DNA from: Spirodela intermedia
Taxonomy: Eukaryota; Streptophyta; Magnoliopsida; Alismatales; Araceae
Assembly: GCA_902729315.2 (NCBI GenBank)
Contig: LR746267.1
Coordinates: forward strand, 4,899,386 to 4,963,385
Direction of reading: 5' to 3'
DNA length: 64,000 nt
Shown: in pieces, positions 52,703 to 64,000 of the stretch
Numbering within the stretch: position 1 is the stretch's first letter
Layout: every line of letters starts with the position of its first letter
Notes under the pieces: generated by a model
What the model saw: only the letters and a program-made list of their open reading frames with translations
What the model was told of the DNA's origin: nothing
Databases searched by the model: none
Made by a program: the position numbers and the translations under genes

Positions 52703-53521
52703 ATTCTCTCTTTTGGGTCTGCGCAGGACGACTGGGAGAGGCTGGAGGAGCCGTACGGGAGTATATTTCTGAGCATTCCGACTGTTCTCGATCCCTCGCT
52801 GGCTCCAGAGGGCCACCACATCCTTCACGTGTTCACAACGTCTTCGATCGACGATTGGAAGGTCCGCTTCGATCTCTGAATCCCGGCAGGTTTTCTTCTT
52901 TTCTTTCTTTTCTTTTTAGGATCGGAAGCGGGGATGGGAGATTAAAATCGGGCTCGATCGGATTTCAACGACTCCTCGTCGGTGTGAAGTTCTAACCCCC
53001 AGAGATCACTGGCCCAGGGCCTCTCCCCGAAGGAGTACGAGGAGAAGAAGCGCCGCATATCGGACCAGATCATAACAAGGCTTGAGAACAAGCTCTTTCC
53101 GGGGCTCAAAAGCTCCATACTTTTCGAAGAGGTATCAACTCATCTCTTCAGCCATCATGTGCTAGATAGAAACAAGGAAAAAGTTCTCTGTATTTATCTC
53201 CCACTTTCTGCTGATTTTGCGTCTATTTATTTCTGAATTTCTATTCCCATTCTTGAAAAATGCCATCTTTCCCATGTGGGTCGTGAATAATTAATTAATT
53301 AATTTGCTCCGTTAATTATTGTAATGGATGCTCAGAGTTTCAATCTCCTCCGACGCCATGCTCGCTCCCCCTCGCCTTGAGAAGGTCTGGTCCTTTTGCA
53401 GGTTGGAACCCCGAGAACACACAGGCGTTTTCTTGCTCGCCAGGACGGCACCTACGGCCCGATGCCGCGGCAAATCCCCAAGGGCCTTCTGGGGATGCCT
53501 TTCAACACCACAGTAGGATGA

Positions 53522-53554
<33 letters not shown>

Positions 53555-53884
53555 CCTCTCTCTGTAACATGTGGGCTTGCTGCAGTCTATCGATGGGCTG
53601 TACTGCGTGGGAGATAGCTGCTTTCCCGGGCAGGGAGTCATAGCGGTTGCCTTCTCCGGAATAATGTGCGCCAACAGGGTCGCCGCTGATATCGGTAAGA
53701 ATCCATCAGAATCCTTTTCTATGCGGCCGATCGCAGATTCCTGATCGCAACAATCTCTCGCATCCCATCGGCTTCTGTTCTCTTCTGTTCTTGGTTTGAT
53801 TGCCTACCAGGGTTCGAGAGGAAATCCCCGGTGATGGACGCCGCCCTGCTACGGCTACTGAGCTGGTTCCGCTCCATTGCATGA
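49920..53884 (+). CDS. CRTISO: Prolycopene (carotenoid) isomerase, plastid
   Basis: Thirteen exons: 49920-50345, 51108-51314, 51416-51515, 51609-51691, 51862-51918, 52017-52169, 52264-52342, 52481-52629, 52727-52861, 53018-53131, 53402-53512, 53586-53694, 53811-53884; about 598 residues with closed phases. The enzyme converts tetra-cis-lycopene (prolycopene) to all-trans lycopene in the plastid carotenoid pathway. The first 75 residues (basic, Ser/Pro/Arg) are a transit peptide. The Rossmann FAD motif [20 protein letters not shown] is at 81-100, with [20 protein letters not shown] after it. Further family blocks are [67 protein letters not shown] and the C-terminal FAD block [21 protein letters not shown] used ATG 49920, the first in frame. 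Several introns are mostly (CT)n. Confidence 0.96.
50430..50475 (+). repeat. (CT)23 in CRTISO intron 1
   Basis: A clean CT array near the 5' end of the 762 bp first intron. Confidence 0.95.
52646..52701 (+). repeat. (CT)28 making up most of CRTISO intron 8
   Basis: The intron is only 97 bp (52630-52726) and 56 of those are CT repeat, ending about 25 bases from the acceptor GCGCAG. Confidence 0.95.
53524..53549 (+). repeat. (CT)n in CRTISO intron 11
   Basis: The 73 bp intron 53513-53585 is largely CT repeat and related pyrimidine runs. Confidence 0.9.
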
Positions 53885-54033
53885 GCGGGCAACGGATCTC
53901 AACTCATTTAACCATCATCTGGGAGGGACGCAGGGAGGCGCTTCTCCAGCGAGCAGGGTTGAGGTCCAACGGCTGCTGGAATCATGGAGTTCCACCTTCT
54001 GCCCTAATTAATCGCGCACACTTGCTCCATCAA

Positions 54034-54098
<65 letters not shown>

Positions 54099-54394
54099 CC
54101 TGTGCCCGTGTGCTGGGCCTGGAACAACCTGAATCAGATGTAGCATGGATCCGGGGCACGAAGAAGAAGATAATGCTTGGTTACAATATAACAAAATTCT
54201 TGGAGTCTGGCTACACAGCAAAAAGCCCGATTTGATCAGAGGCGCTGTAAATGATAATCAAAGAGGAAGTGGGTAGGTGGGTAATCGAGCCCGTTCTCCA
54301 TCGCATGGAAGATTGTCCTCCGAACCCATAAATATCTCATCAAGACTGTAAATAATGCTAGTCAACGCCGGCCAGACGGCGGAGGGTCCTTCAG
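53885..54394. other. Convergent 3' region of CRTISO and PES with (CT)29
   Basis: 510 bp between the two stop codons, with a (CT)29 array at 54035-54093 in the presumed CRTISO 3' UTR. No gene is supported. Confidence 0.6.
54035..54093 (+). repeat. (CT)29 microsatellite
   Basis: An uninterrupted CT array in the presumed 3' UTR of CRTISO. Confidence 0.95.
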
Positions 54395-57300
54395 TCACGG
54401 CGCCGAGGACTGCTCTGCCTTCTTCTTCCTTTCCTTCAGGAGCTTCACACCCGACCTCTTCCGTTCCTTGCTTATCTGCGAAACAAGTGGTGGAGAGGCA
54501 AGAAGAATCAACTCCCCATTTCGTTAAAAAAAAAAAACAGCTATGTCCCAGATGGGTTCTCGTCCAATCTCCTCCTGCAGATAGCAAGACGGATCGGGAA
54601 GCAGAGAAGAAGAGCAGAGGGAGGCGGGCGGGCTCTACCTGCATCGCCTCGTAGAGCTTCCTCTTCTTACGCGACATGACAACCTTGGACATGCTGGTGG
54701 CATCGGTGGCTGCCATCTCCTCGGCATCCAAGCCATCCTCCAGCTTTTCCTCCGCCCCAATGCTGCTGCTTTCTGCCTTCTTCGATAATAAAGATTCAGA
54801 ATAGCTGATTCCCTGAAGCTCCATGTTCAGCTCGTCATGGTACTGCTTCTCGAGCTTAATCAGCTGCAACAAAAAAATACGGCCAACATTTGATCCGTCT
54901 CTGTCAAATCCCCCGTGCAATCTGCGCAATTTCCAAACAGCTGACTGGCTTGTGTTTATCTATTTATATACCTCTTGCTTTTTCTCAGAAGCCTCCTGGG
55001 CTTGAGTGCGGTCGATGACGCCTTCAGCCAGCAGATGCTGTGGGTCGTCCAAGTCTCCATCATCCGTTCCTGGCACGGGTAGAACTCGCCTCCTTGATGC
55101 AGACTGCAACCGTTTGATTGTCTCTGCATACTCGGGCACATAGCCTTCGGCCTCATTGTCAACAAAAGGTGATAGGTGTGGTGGAGGGACCCTACCAAAC
55201 AGCAATTGGTTCTCGAATTCAGATGTTGACCAACTTTTATATGATGATGCACCGGAATAACCAGAACCATGCACTTTAATGTAAAAATGATCCGAGAAAA
55301 AGAAAAAGAAAAAAGAAAAAGAAAAAGAAAGAAGAAGATGCCCCTCGAGTACCTCCCAACCATGTACGCTTCTGTTGGCAGGATAATCCGAGCATTCACA
55401 CAATCATATATCCACTGCGGTTGAACATACTCTCTGGAGAGATAGACATGACCCTGACTGGGTCTGTCAACAATCTGAAACATCAAAGTATGAGAATATA
55501 AGCCAAAAGCGTCCCGGTACGAAAAGCACCAGCGAAGAAACACGGAATCTGACAGCTGACGCTATTGAAGCTGATGGATGCTTTGTTGTCGCAGAGGTCG
55601 CATGTAATAATGCTATGCGCAGAAGGTGGGAATATATCCACATTTCATGGTGAATGGGATATAGTAATGATCATCACAGCATAAGCATATGTCCCACAGA
55701 TGCTAAGAAACTATGCTTAAGATTTGCCTATTTAGGCGTCAATTTTTCATGCTATAATGATACTGGCAACAGATAAAAAATTATCAAAATAACTGAGAGA
55801 CGTGGTGATCTTAACGAGCCTCATTTGAAATACAAATCGAGAGTAAAACTGCTGGAGGGCCAAAAGGGGCATGCACCTACCTGATGGGTAATGCCTTCAT
55901 CAGTCTCTCCAAAAGGCGAACCATCACCCTCCCAAGAGACAGTCCCTCCAAAGGCAGGGATGATGAAGAGCAATGAGTCCTTCGGAACCTGTTTTTTTAA
56001 AAAAAATAAAAAAGAAAAAAAGAAAAAGCAATCCACAATGAGATACGGGTTTCCAACAAAAAAATTACCCACGGCATGTGTTGAAAACACCAAGTCACAC
56101 AATACCAAAAGAAATCAGGCTCTCACCTCACGACCCAAGAAAAATTTCAGGTTTTTGAAAAGAGACTTGCATTCTTTCGTCTCCTTGTCATCCTTGTCAT
56201 CCACACTAGCGTTCTCAACAAGATGCATCAGTGCTCCCGGTTCACTGGCAGGAAGTAGTCGAACTTCATTCTGTTCCTCAGATCCACCGATTTGAGAATT
56301 CCCAAACGTCCGTCTTGATCCGGCAGAAAAAAATCGATACAATGCAAACAGATCTACACAACGGAACAAGGTCAATCATGGCATAAAGTGTGCTCGGGAC
56401 AACGAAACAGGTAAACATAATGAAGAAGAAGAGTATGATATAAACGATCCAATTTGAACTATTCCCTCAGGCACTGGAAAAAAAAATACCTGCAGCTTCA
56501 GCTTCGAGAAAAGGGTCCAGTATGGGTGGATACTCCACATTTATTGAATGGTAAAGCCTAAAATTAACAAAGGCAAGAAGAGTCTGCAAAAGAATGGAGG
56601 TTAGGAAAACTGACTAGATAGAGAGAGCTTATTAAATAGTTCAATGATTGATAAAAGCATCCAGATGATTGTCAGGAAGTATGAAAAGAAATAAGCTTCC
56701 TCTAGTTTAATCTCACTGAAATAAAATCTATACGAAAAATACCTATTTTCATACTAATTACAAAATCTGAGTTTACAAGCTTCCCATTAACAATATAAAC
56801 GATAGACAACTTCTTAGAAATAACTTAGCAACAGTTCCGATACATGAAATGTCATTATTTAAATAAAATATTTCACGGGAGAGAAAGCAGCTCTCATCAA
56901 AATAATATTGAAGTACTAGACCACTGAAGTTATGGCAAAATATAGATATCAGTAACGAGAAATGCACTAAAAATCAGTCTTATGGACAAATAGTTCCAAA
57001 TTAAAAAAACAACTCCCTTTTATTTCCATTTACAAGATAGAATACACGCCCTTCCAATTACCTCTCATCAAAAGATGATAAAAATGATAATAACTTCACA
57101 CTTTACAAGAACGAACCATTTGGACAGAAAAGCTGGAGGTATATTGGGAAGTTAATCAGGAATAATCAACTAATCCTAATAGCTCATCAATTGGCTTGTT
57201 GTTGTTTATCTTGATGAAATCTTGGTCTAACACCGAAGCTTTTAGAGGAGCATATAAGATCACCTCTGAGAAGCGCTTTCTGAGTTGAGAGCACACATCG

Positions 57301-60300
57301 TTATTCAAACAAGAAAATTGTGAATTTACACTTGAAGAAGCATCCTCTGACCACAGTGGGGTGGGATGGTGTGAGAGTGGACCCTGCCAAGGTCCACACC
57401 ATCAATAAGTGGTTGCTGGTTAATTATTACAAGTTTTTCGAGGTTATCTGCATCAATAAGTGGCCTGTTAACAGACCTCATGAAGAAAGGTGTGCATTGG
57501 CAATAAATGCCCGAGTTCTAACAAACCTTTGATAACCTCAAACTGGGAATGATCAGTGAACCCGTCTTATGGCTACCCAACTTCCATCAAACATTTGAGG
57601 TGAACACAGATACATCACTGAGATTACTTATCTGGCTCCCTCACTGTTTTGGCAGGGAAAATGAAGAGAACCTCAGCTATCCGCTTTAAGAAGATAGTAA
57701 GAAAACTACTTGTCAGGGTTACCACTTCCATTCCCAAGATCAAGAAAAACATAGCACATTTTCCACTTAGCAGTTGATGTACGCTGTGAATACGCCATCG
57801 TGTCAAGGATTCAAATGATAACCAGTGAATCAGGGTGAAGTATGAAGAGTATACAGCAATAGAATAAAGGTGAAGGTACATTCATTTCTTAGTAAAAGCT
57901 GCTCTAGAAAATAATGTATACACTGTGCATCACACCACAAATGGTAAACCACCAACGGAAAAGAATTTAACATTTCAGCACTGCAACATGATTCTTCCTT
58001 CTAAAAAAGAATCTTTTTGGCTCAAGGTGGGATAATTCTACCACTAGATTAAAACTCTTGAAATTACATTCTTTAAAGCTCACGGGAATTGGTTCCCCCC
58101 CAAGATTTATATTCAAGTTGCAAAATCTGTAAGCAAATCATTTTACACACTATGATCCTTCAGTTGCTCGACTAGATTGATTATAGAATTCACACTATGA
58201 CCACTCATCCATACAAGTCTAGACAGATGTTGAAGGCCATTTTCCACGAAAATTGAAAAAAAAAAATTGAGGTCCGAAACGCTGAGGAAAGAAAGAGGGG
58301 AAGAAAGTGGCTTTACCTCATAGAATTCCAAAAAGGTAAGCAGCACATTGAAGTCGACATCATCAGGGACTACTTGCTGTAATGCATGAGGGGTTAGCCA
58401 CGTAATTTTCTGACCCTCAATCTCTGCCTGCATAAACGAAATAGACGATAATGAACCATACTCAGTGCATAAAAAAGATATATTGTGAATTTCACAATGC
58501 ATTGTGGGTACAATTTGTCCATCTTACCTGATAATATATACCTTTCACAGATATGAAAGTCTTCCTCAGGCTGTGTGTTCGAGCAACATAGGCCAGCCAT
58601 TCGTGACTTAACCTGCAAGATGAGACCATTTTAAATATCGACCATTCGTTGTCCAGAGAAAATAGTAAGAGGAACACATGCCTATCGCACATCCTTTTCA
58701 AAATAGAGTTCCAATAATGGAAAAAAAAAGAAAAAGAGGCAGCTATATGCTGCCCATCCGACACCTGGGTTTCTAACGAGTCAAAAAGAGAGCAAGAAGA
58801 AGATATAGTGGCATCAGGAAATTATCATGGCTCGTCCAATTTCATTGAAAAAGAACATGCCGAAAAATAAAGCCAATAGAATATTAATGACAATTGTATT
58901 TAGAGTCAACCTGCGACAGTTGTGGATCCTCTCAACATCAAGGCGTGTACTCTCAGTAGCCGGTAAAGCAGCAAAGAGGTTCACCATCGTAAGGCAGTCG
59001 TCCAGGTCCCGTAATGCGTCAATGAACCTTGGGTACCTATATCAACGGGAAATATGACAGCTAGGCATCATTATTGAATGTGACGAAAAGTCTTTAGTTA
59101 TAGTCAGCGATCTGCACCTCTGTCTAATCAGTGGATCAAGTTGGTAGTTCGGACGGCGGCTCTTTAGGCGAATAGCTAGATCCTTATTCTTTTTTGCCAC
59201 AGCTTTTTTTATTTTCCTGTCGTAGGCCTTAATATCCCTGAAGCATCACCACAAAACATCAAAAGACATTTATGATAGATGTGGAAACATGATGGAAAGT
59301 GTAATCAGATTACCACTGTACAAAAAACATAAATCAATCATCTTTTCGCTGCCTTTCTTAACCAACTATGTTAAACAGATGAGCAAAGTGTGGAGATGAT
59401 GGCAACCACAACAGAACATAAGTTCTGTCTCACAACCGAAAAATTCTCAATAAATACAAATTTCAATTGCATAATACATGGTAGTAGCCAACTGCTTCGT
59501 TAAAATAAACTGATGCTAAAAGTAGCGAAATTTCAAAAAAACAACAACATATCGTTTCACATTATTTCTCCATAACTTCTGGCCTTAGGTACACAACTCC
59601 ATTTAGAAACATGATAAAAACTTCAGGGGCTGATACGACAAGTTTCTAACAAAAATAATGAAATTAAATAAAAAGGATAAAGGGCGTGATTGAGACACCT
59701 GAATTTATCAAGCAACGGTTCATGTGCCAGGAACATGATATCTTTCATGTGATAATAGGTCTTGTGATTTCCTTCCACCTTCTTCTTCGGAACTCGAGGG
59801 AAAATGCCTTTGAGAATGCATAATTTCCTATAAAAGAAAAGAAGACAACAAATCATACCACCATCTTTATGCATAGAAGAATAGCTTATATGCATCACAG
59901 AGACTTACTTTCCAGTTCATTGCATAAACAAACATAAATGAGCACCCAAAGCAACGAAAAAAATAAAGTGCCAAATCTAAGCATGACGAGAAATGCTATA
60001 AAGGTGCTGCAAATGCCACAAAAGTCATAAAACAAGGAGAAAAAAGAAATTTCATCATAACCTAAATGCAGGGAGCAATCTTATTCGTCTGGAGACGTAA
60101 CTACTGTTTTATGATTATAAATAAAAAATGAAAGTCAGACACCGTCTCAGATTATTGAAAAATTCAAAGTGGTACGACCTGGAAATATATCATGCCATAT
60201 ATGGAGGACTAGAAGGTCCATAATCCGCAAACAACTTTGCCAAACTTTCCTAATCACCGCATCCGGAGTCAGGGGCGTTACATATTGATAACAGTCCGCA

Positions 60301-60628
60301 AGGAAAGATAACTCAAACTGTAGGCTTCCACAATCGCACTATCAAACCCCCCCCCCCCCACCACTCCCTTGGTAGTACCTGAACATAGGCAGACTAAGCT
60401 GGAGATAGTGGACGGCGCGCGTCCTCGTGATAAACTTGGCGGCATTTCCCTCCCTCTTCTTCCCCTGAAAAAACGAAAAACATCAGAACAGGCACGAGAG
60501 CAAGTCAATCGTCCTTCAAAAAACAAAGAAACAGATGACCCGAAAGGGAGGGAGAGAGAGGGATTCGAAGGTATTACGGAGGGGCGGTAGTGCTTCTTTC
60601 TTTTCTGCTGCCCGGAGAGCCTCGGCAT
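54395..60628 (-). CDS. PES: Pescadillo homolog, 60S ribosome biogenesis factor
   Basis: Fourteen exons, minus strand: 60628-60578, 60464-60379, 59827-59699, 59237-59118, 59036-58911, 58612-58528, 58427-58317, 56583-56490, 56353-56127, 55988-55881, 55474-55353, 55191-54972, 54863-54639, 54475-54395; about 594 residues, phases consistent. Pescadillo joins BOP1 and WDR12 in the nucleolar PeBoW complex needed for ITS2 processing and large-subunit assembly. Seen in sequence: the N-terminal pescadillo domain ([87 protein letters not shown]), the BRCT domain (about 330-425: [33 protein letters not shown]), [20 protein letters not shown], and basic C-terminal runs with [12 protein letters not shown], a likely nuclear signal. 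The N-terminus has about 11 residues before the usual KHYRP. Intron 7 is 1.7 kb and holds a retroelement scrap. Confidence 0.95.
57320..57535 (+). mobile_element. Possible Ty3/gypsy reverse-transcriptase scrap in PES intron 7
   Basis: The plus-strand frame reads [15 protein letters not shown] followed closely by LVNYYKFF. The first part resembles the gypsy RT thumb ('[14 protein letters not shown]') and the second the nearby 'GLANYYRRF', with the sequence between them deleted. It is antisense to PES. Only about 30 residues support the call. Confidence 0.35.
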
Positions 60629-60789
60629 CGCGGCGGCGGAGAGAGGACCTGTTGACGGCGCCGCCCTGTCAGTTGCTCTGTAACGCGCAGCGGCAAACGA
60701 AGAGGGAGAGAAATCGAGGCAGGGGATGAAGATCTATGTGGCCTCGTTATAAATTATAATTAAAAAAAATGTTTTTCCTAAACATCCCA
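60629..60789. promoter_or_regulatory. Short divergent gap between PES and tRNA-Arg
   Basis: Only 161 bp separate the PES ATG (minus) from the tRNA gene (plus), so the PES core promoter and leader must overlap or flank the tRNA gene. Confidence 0.5.
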
Positions 60790-60862
60790 GCGCCTGTAGC
60801 TCAGTGGATAGAGCGTCTGTTTCCTAAGCTGAAGGTCGTAGGTTCGATCCCTACCTGGCGCG
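60790..60862 (+). tRNA. tRNA-Arg (anticodon CCT)
   Basis: A 73-base cloverleaf: acceptor GCGCCTG with CTGGCGC and discriminator G, D-arm GCTC…GAGC, anticodon loop TTCCTAA with anticodon CCT at 60823-60825, T-arm GTAGG-TTCGATC-CCTAC. The internal promoter boxes are in place (TAGCTCAGTGG and GGTTCGATCCC), and a TTTT terminator for RNA polymerase III follows at 60868-60871. No intron. The anticodon stem TCTGT/GCTGA has a T-T mismatch at the middle pair (29-41), where I would expect A on the 3' side; the acceptor also has a T-T at pair 6-67, which I recall as normal for this tRNA. Confidence 0.93.
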
Positions 60863-62360
60863 ATTGCTTTTATTATTGCATTTTTAACTCTTTTGTTTTG
60901 CGCCATTGAGGGTTAACCCCGTCCCGTGTGATAATGGAAATTTGACCATTAAAGCATTCCCTCATTGGATCGCAAGCTACTAACTAGCACCATGACACAA
61001 TAAGGTTCTAGAACCGAAGGTGGAGATTTTTAGGTGTTCCATATTATAGAGCAATTATTTTAGGCCATCCATACTCTAGATCTAGAGAAGGTCACACTAG
61101 AAAGTATATACCTTGTTGACTTTAGAAGCCTTCAAACCTTTTATGATGACAAAATCACATAAAGTTAGAATTTTACTTTACTCCATTTTTTTAAATTATT
61201 TTTCTAACACATAGTCACAACTTTTTTCAAGATTGATTGATTGATTGATTGGCTTAGAATTTCTCTTTTCTGATTATTTTTTTAAAAGGTTCACTGAGTA
61301 GACAAGTAGTTAGATGAGTTTTACTTTGGTTACCAAGAGCATGCATCAAAATAGCAAAAACAATTCAATAGTAAGATAGTAATTTAATATTTAAAATATT
61401 TTGAACATATTAGTGACTTAAAAATATTTGTTTACATTCTAAATTTTATAATCTTATTTATAAAATTATCCTATAATTTTTAAACCTTATTTTCCTATAA
61501 GATTATATGTTTTTTTCATACTATGAAATGTGTCAAATCAAGCAAGATTTTTTCTTACATAGGGACTGAATTTTTCTTTACATCATGAAAGTAGTTTAGC
61601 AACATAAGACAAGATGACATAATTAACAAAACTGGTAAAAATCTATAGTACTCATTAGTCTCCAAGGCATGCAATAGTCATTGGAGACCTTTTTAACTCC
61701 TCAAAGTATTAGATGATCAGAATAAATAGTTCATATATAAGAACATTCTCCATGGTGTCCAAACTGATGAAACAATATTCAAGGAGCAAAATAAATGAAT
61801 CTCTCCCAAGAATTCAATGAGCCTTCACACCTCAAGATGTTTATGTAACTTCAATTGAAGAGGTTTATGTTGATAAAAGTCACATGCCAAATGTGTAAAT
61901 TCGTTCTTGATTTATAACATAGTGATTTTAGTATGCAAGATGACTTAGAGTAGTTGACTTATAAAAATATTAGCTAGAAGTTAATATAGTTGGCCTCCTA
62001 GGGTTATGATTTGAAATGATCAATTTACTTCTTTTGAATTCTTCTTTTGTAAATATATAACTCTAAACATTATGAAACATAGTATCAAATGCAAACAAAG
62101 CTAAAATGAGCAGTTTCTCATAGTGTGAACAGTGCTAAGGTCCAATAAATATTCTATTAGTGGACTCCATACGATATAATATCATTCTATACTAAATTTT
62201 TGAAAGGGTTATGTAGACCTAGTAGAAAGTAATAACACATTTAATTATTTGAGACTATTAGTTCCATATTACTTAATCATATTCTTAAGTACAAGGATCC
62301 ATAATCAACTTTGATTAAGTACAAAATAGGAGGTATGATTTTCATCCATTCTTTGCATGA
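60863..62360. other. AT-rich intergenic DNA, probable decayed retroelement flank
   Basis: 1.5 kb of strongly AT-rich DNA without recognisable coding blocks, leading into the gypsy remnant. It may be the eroded 5' part (LTR, gag) of that element, but no LTR, primer-binding site or gag motif was recognised. Confidence 0.4.
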
Positions 62361-62369
62361 CTTTGGCAT

Positions 62370-64000
62370 GTGTTATTATTCTTCTTAAAATTATATATGA
62401 TAAGTTTAAAATGAGTGAACTACAACTTATTTTTATAGAATTGTAGCCAGATGATGGTTCGATTAAACAACCATATGGATTGTTAGAACATGTCATAGTT
62501 AAAATCAAAAGTTGTTATTTGTCAATAGTTTTTGTTATTGTTGATATGAAGATGACTGAAACTATCAATCATGGTCTTATAATTCTTGGTTGACTTTTTT
62601 TAGTAATAGCTAAAGCCATGATGGATTAGGGAAAAAAGAACGTAGAGTTAAAATTTGGTCAAGAAAAAGTAGAAATAAATATGTCTAAGCTAATAAAATA
62701 TCCAAAAGAATTGAGGATTGTCACCATGTAGATGTATATGATGAGGATTGTTGCCATTTTTAGTGTGCTGCATGATAATTTTGAATTTTATAATACTCTA
62801 ATGCATACCCACAATCAACAGCTTGAAATGTCTCTTTGGCACTTGTGCATCTAGAAGAATGCCTTTTGGTTTATGCAATGTTCCAATCACATTTCAACTA
62901 TATATGTCTATCATGTTTTCAAACTTAATTGTTGAATATTTAAAAATATTTATAGATGATTTCTCATTTTTTTGTCAATCATTTGAGTGCTATAAAATTA
63001 AATTAATAAAGGTATTGTAGTTGTGTGGATAAAAACTTAGTGCTAAGTTGGGAGAAATTTCATTTCATGGTGCAAGGAGTGATGATAAGCCATCTAGTTA
63101 ACAACTATGGATTTGAGGCAGACATGACCAAGATAGAAGTGATCCAAAAGCTCCCCCTCTCTAATTTCATTAGACAACTTAGAGCTTTTTTAGGTCACAT
63201 TACTTTTTATAAATATCTTATTAAAGATTTTGCTAAGGTTTCTAATCTTTAACTAACCTAATATCTAATGATGATTAATTTTGAAATAAAGGCTGCATGT
63301 CAATAAGCTTTCTTGTAGATTAAGAAGGTGTTATAGAGATTCTATTTTTTCAACCGCCTAATTGAAACCTCTTTGATGAACTAATGTGTGATGCCTCAGA
63401 TTTTATAGTAAGAGTGGTGTTGTTCAATAAATTGACAAGAAATCAATGATAATTTATTATGTAAGTAAGACATTGGTTGAAGTTCAAGTACATTAAACTA
63501 TGACAGAAAAATAGTTATTAGCTATTATTTTTGCATATGATAAATTTTGATCCTATTTGTTAGATAGAAAAATTATTATATATTATGATCATTTTGCCCT
63601 TAGATATTTACATAGTAAAAAAGAAGACAAATCTCAATTAATTAGGTGGGTTTTATCATTACAAGAATTTGATGTAGATGCTAAGGATAAACAAGGGTGT
63701 GAAAAATGTGTAGCTGATCATTTATCTAAACTACATATACAAATTACAAATCACATTGTTGATTTTTTTTCGAATGAATAACCCCTTATAGTACAAGTGA
63801 GAAGATTATTTCGGTATGCACATATTGTGGATTATTTAGTCACTTGTCAAATTCCAAATGAGTGGACTACAAATAATAAAAAGAAAAAAATTAAGGACAT
63901 TGAATTTTATTTTTGAGAAGAACCTAAATTATCTCACCTAGAGGTTGATCAAATCTTTGGATGATATGTCCTTAAAGATGAACATCATAACATATTAGAT
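62370..64000 (+). mobile_element. Decayed Ty3/gypsy retrotransposon pol (protease-RT-RNase H), runs off the window
   Basis: Plus-strand fragments appear in pol order. The protease/linker zone is near 62440-62700 (DDGSIKQPYGLLEHVIVKIK, LIILG, AKAMMD then KKNVELKFGQEKV). Reverse transcriptase is at about 62823-63250, with RRMPFGLCNVPITFQ, the catalytic FIDD, LVLSWEKFHFMV and LRAFLGHITFYKYLIKDFAK. RNase H is at about 63380-63780 (IIYYDHFALRYLHSKKEDK, LIRWVLSLQEFD, VADHLSKL). The spacer before integrase follows (HIVDYLVTCQIPNEW). Multiple stops and frameshifts show it is inactive. Domain order and motifs suit the Athila/Tat-like gypsy group. The 3' end lies beyond the window. Confidence 0.88.

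Overview
This is plant nuclear DNA from a flowering plant. It shows spliced genes with GT-AG introns, plastid and mitochondrial targeting, plant-only families (PPR, CDPK, FLA, WVD2-like, carotenoid isomerase), degraded Ty3/gypsy pieces, and very many GA/CT microsatellites. Some genes are GC-rich in the third codon position (PPR, FLA, the 42.7 kb gene) and others are AT-rich (PES). That unevenness and the abundant (GA)n fit a monocot, possibly an aroid or duckweed, but the species cannot be fixed from this window. I rebuilt the exons by hand from splice sites, reading-frame phase and family similarity recalled from memory. Phases close without conflict in all the multi-exon genes.

Layout. 1-5.2 kb: gene-poor, with a broken BAHD acyltransferase relic. 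6.4-12.4 kb (+): START-like lipid-transfer protein. 12.9-15.2 kb (+): mitochondrial Fe-S co-chaperone HSCB. 15.9-19.0 kb (-): intronless PPR protein. 19.4-22.0 kb (+): Mal d 1/Fra a 1-associated protein. 22.9-28.1 kb (+): calcium-dependent protein kinase with four EF-hands. 28.9-29.4 kb: gypsy integrase relic. 31.4-33.4 kb (+): WVD2-like microtubule protein. 34.4-35.7 kb (-): two-FAS1 fasciclin-like arabinogalactan protein with a broken frame. 36.7-40.0 kb (-): RHF2A-type RING-H2 E3 ligase. 42.7-43.3 kb (-): uncharacterised Cys-rich protein. 44.7-46.4 kb (-): PTI1-like kinase. 46.9-48.6 kb (-): small membrane protein gene and a degenerate tandem copy. 49.9-53.9 kb (+): carotenoid isomerase CRTISO. 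54.4-60.6 kb (-): ribosome biogenesis factor pescadillo. 60.8 kb (+): tRNA-Arg(CCT). 62.4 kb to the end (+): decayed Ty3/gypsy pol.

The genes do not form a pathway; this is an ordinary gene-rich euchromatic segment. The most interesting points are: an apparent old microsynteny block (START-like, HSCB, PPR, FLA and perhaps the Cys-rich gene); frame-preserving, stop-free introns in the PTI1-like and RHF2A-like genes; a frame break between the two FAS1 domains of the FLA gene; a duplicated and eroded membrane-protein gene whose intact copy carries an RVxF-like motif; and introns built largely of (CT)n. I found no sign of a new defence, mobile or biosynthetic system.
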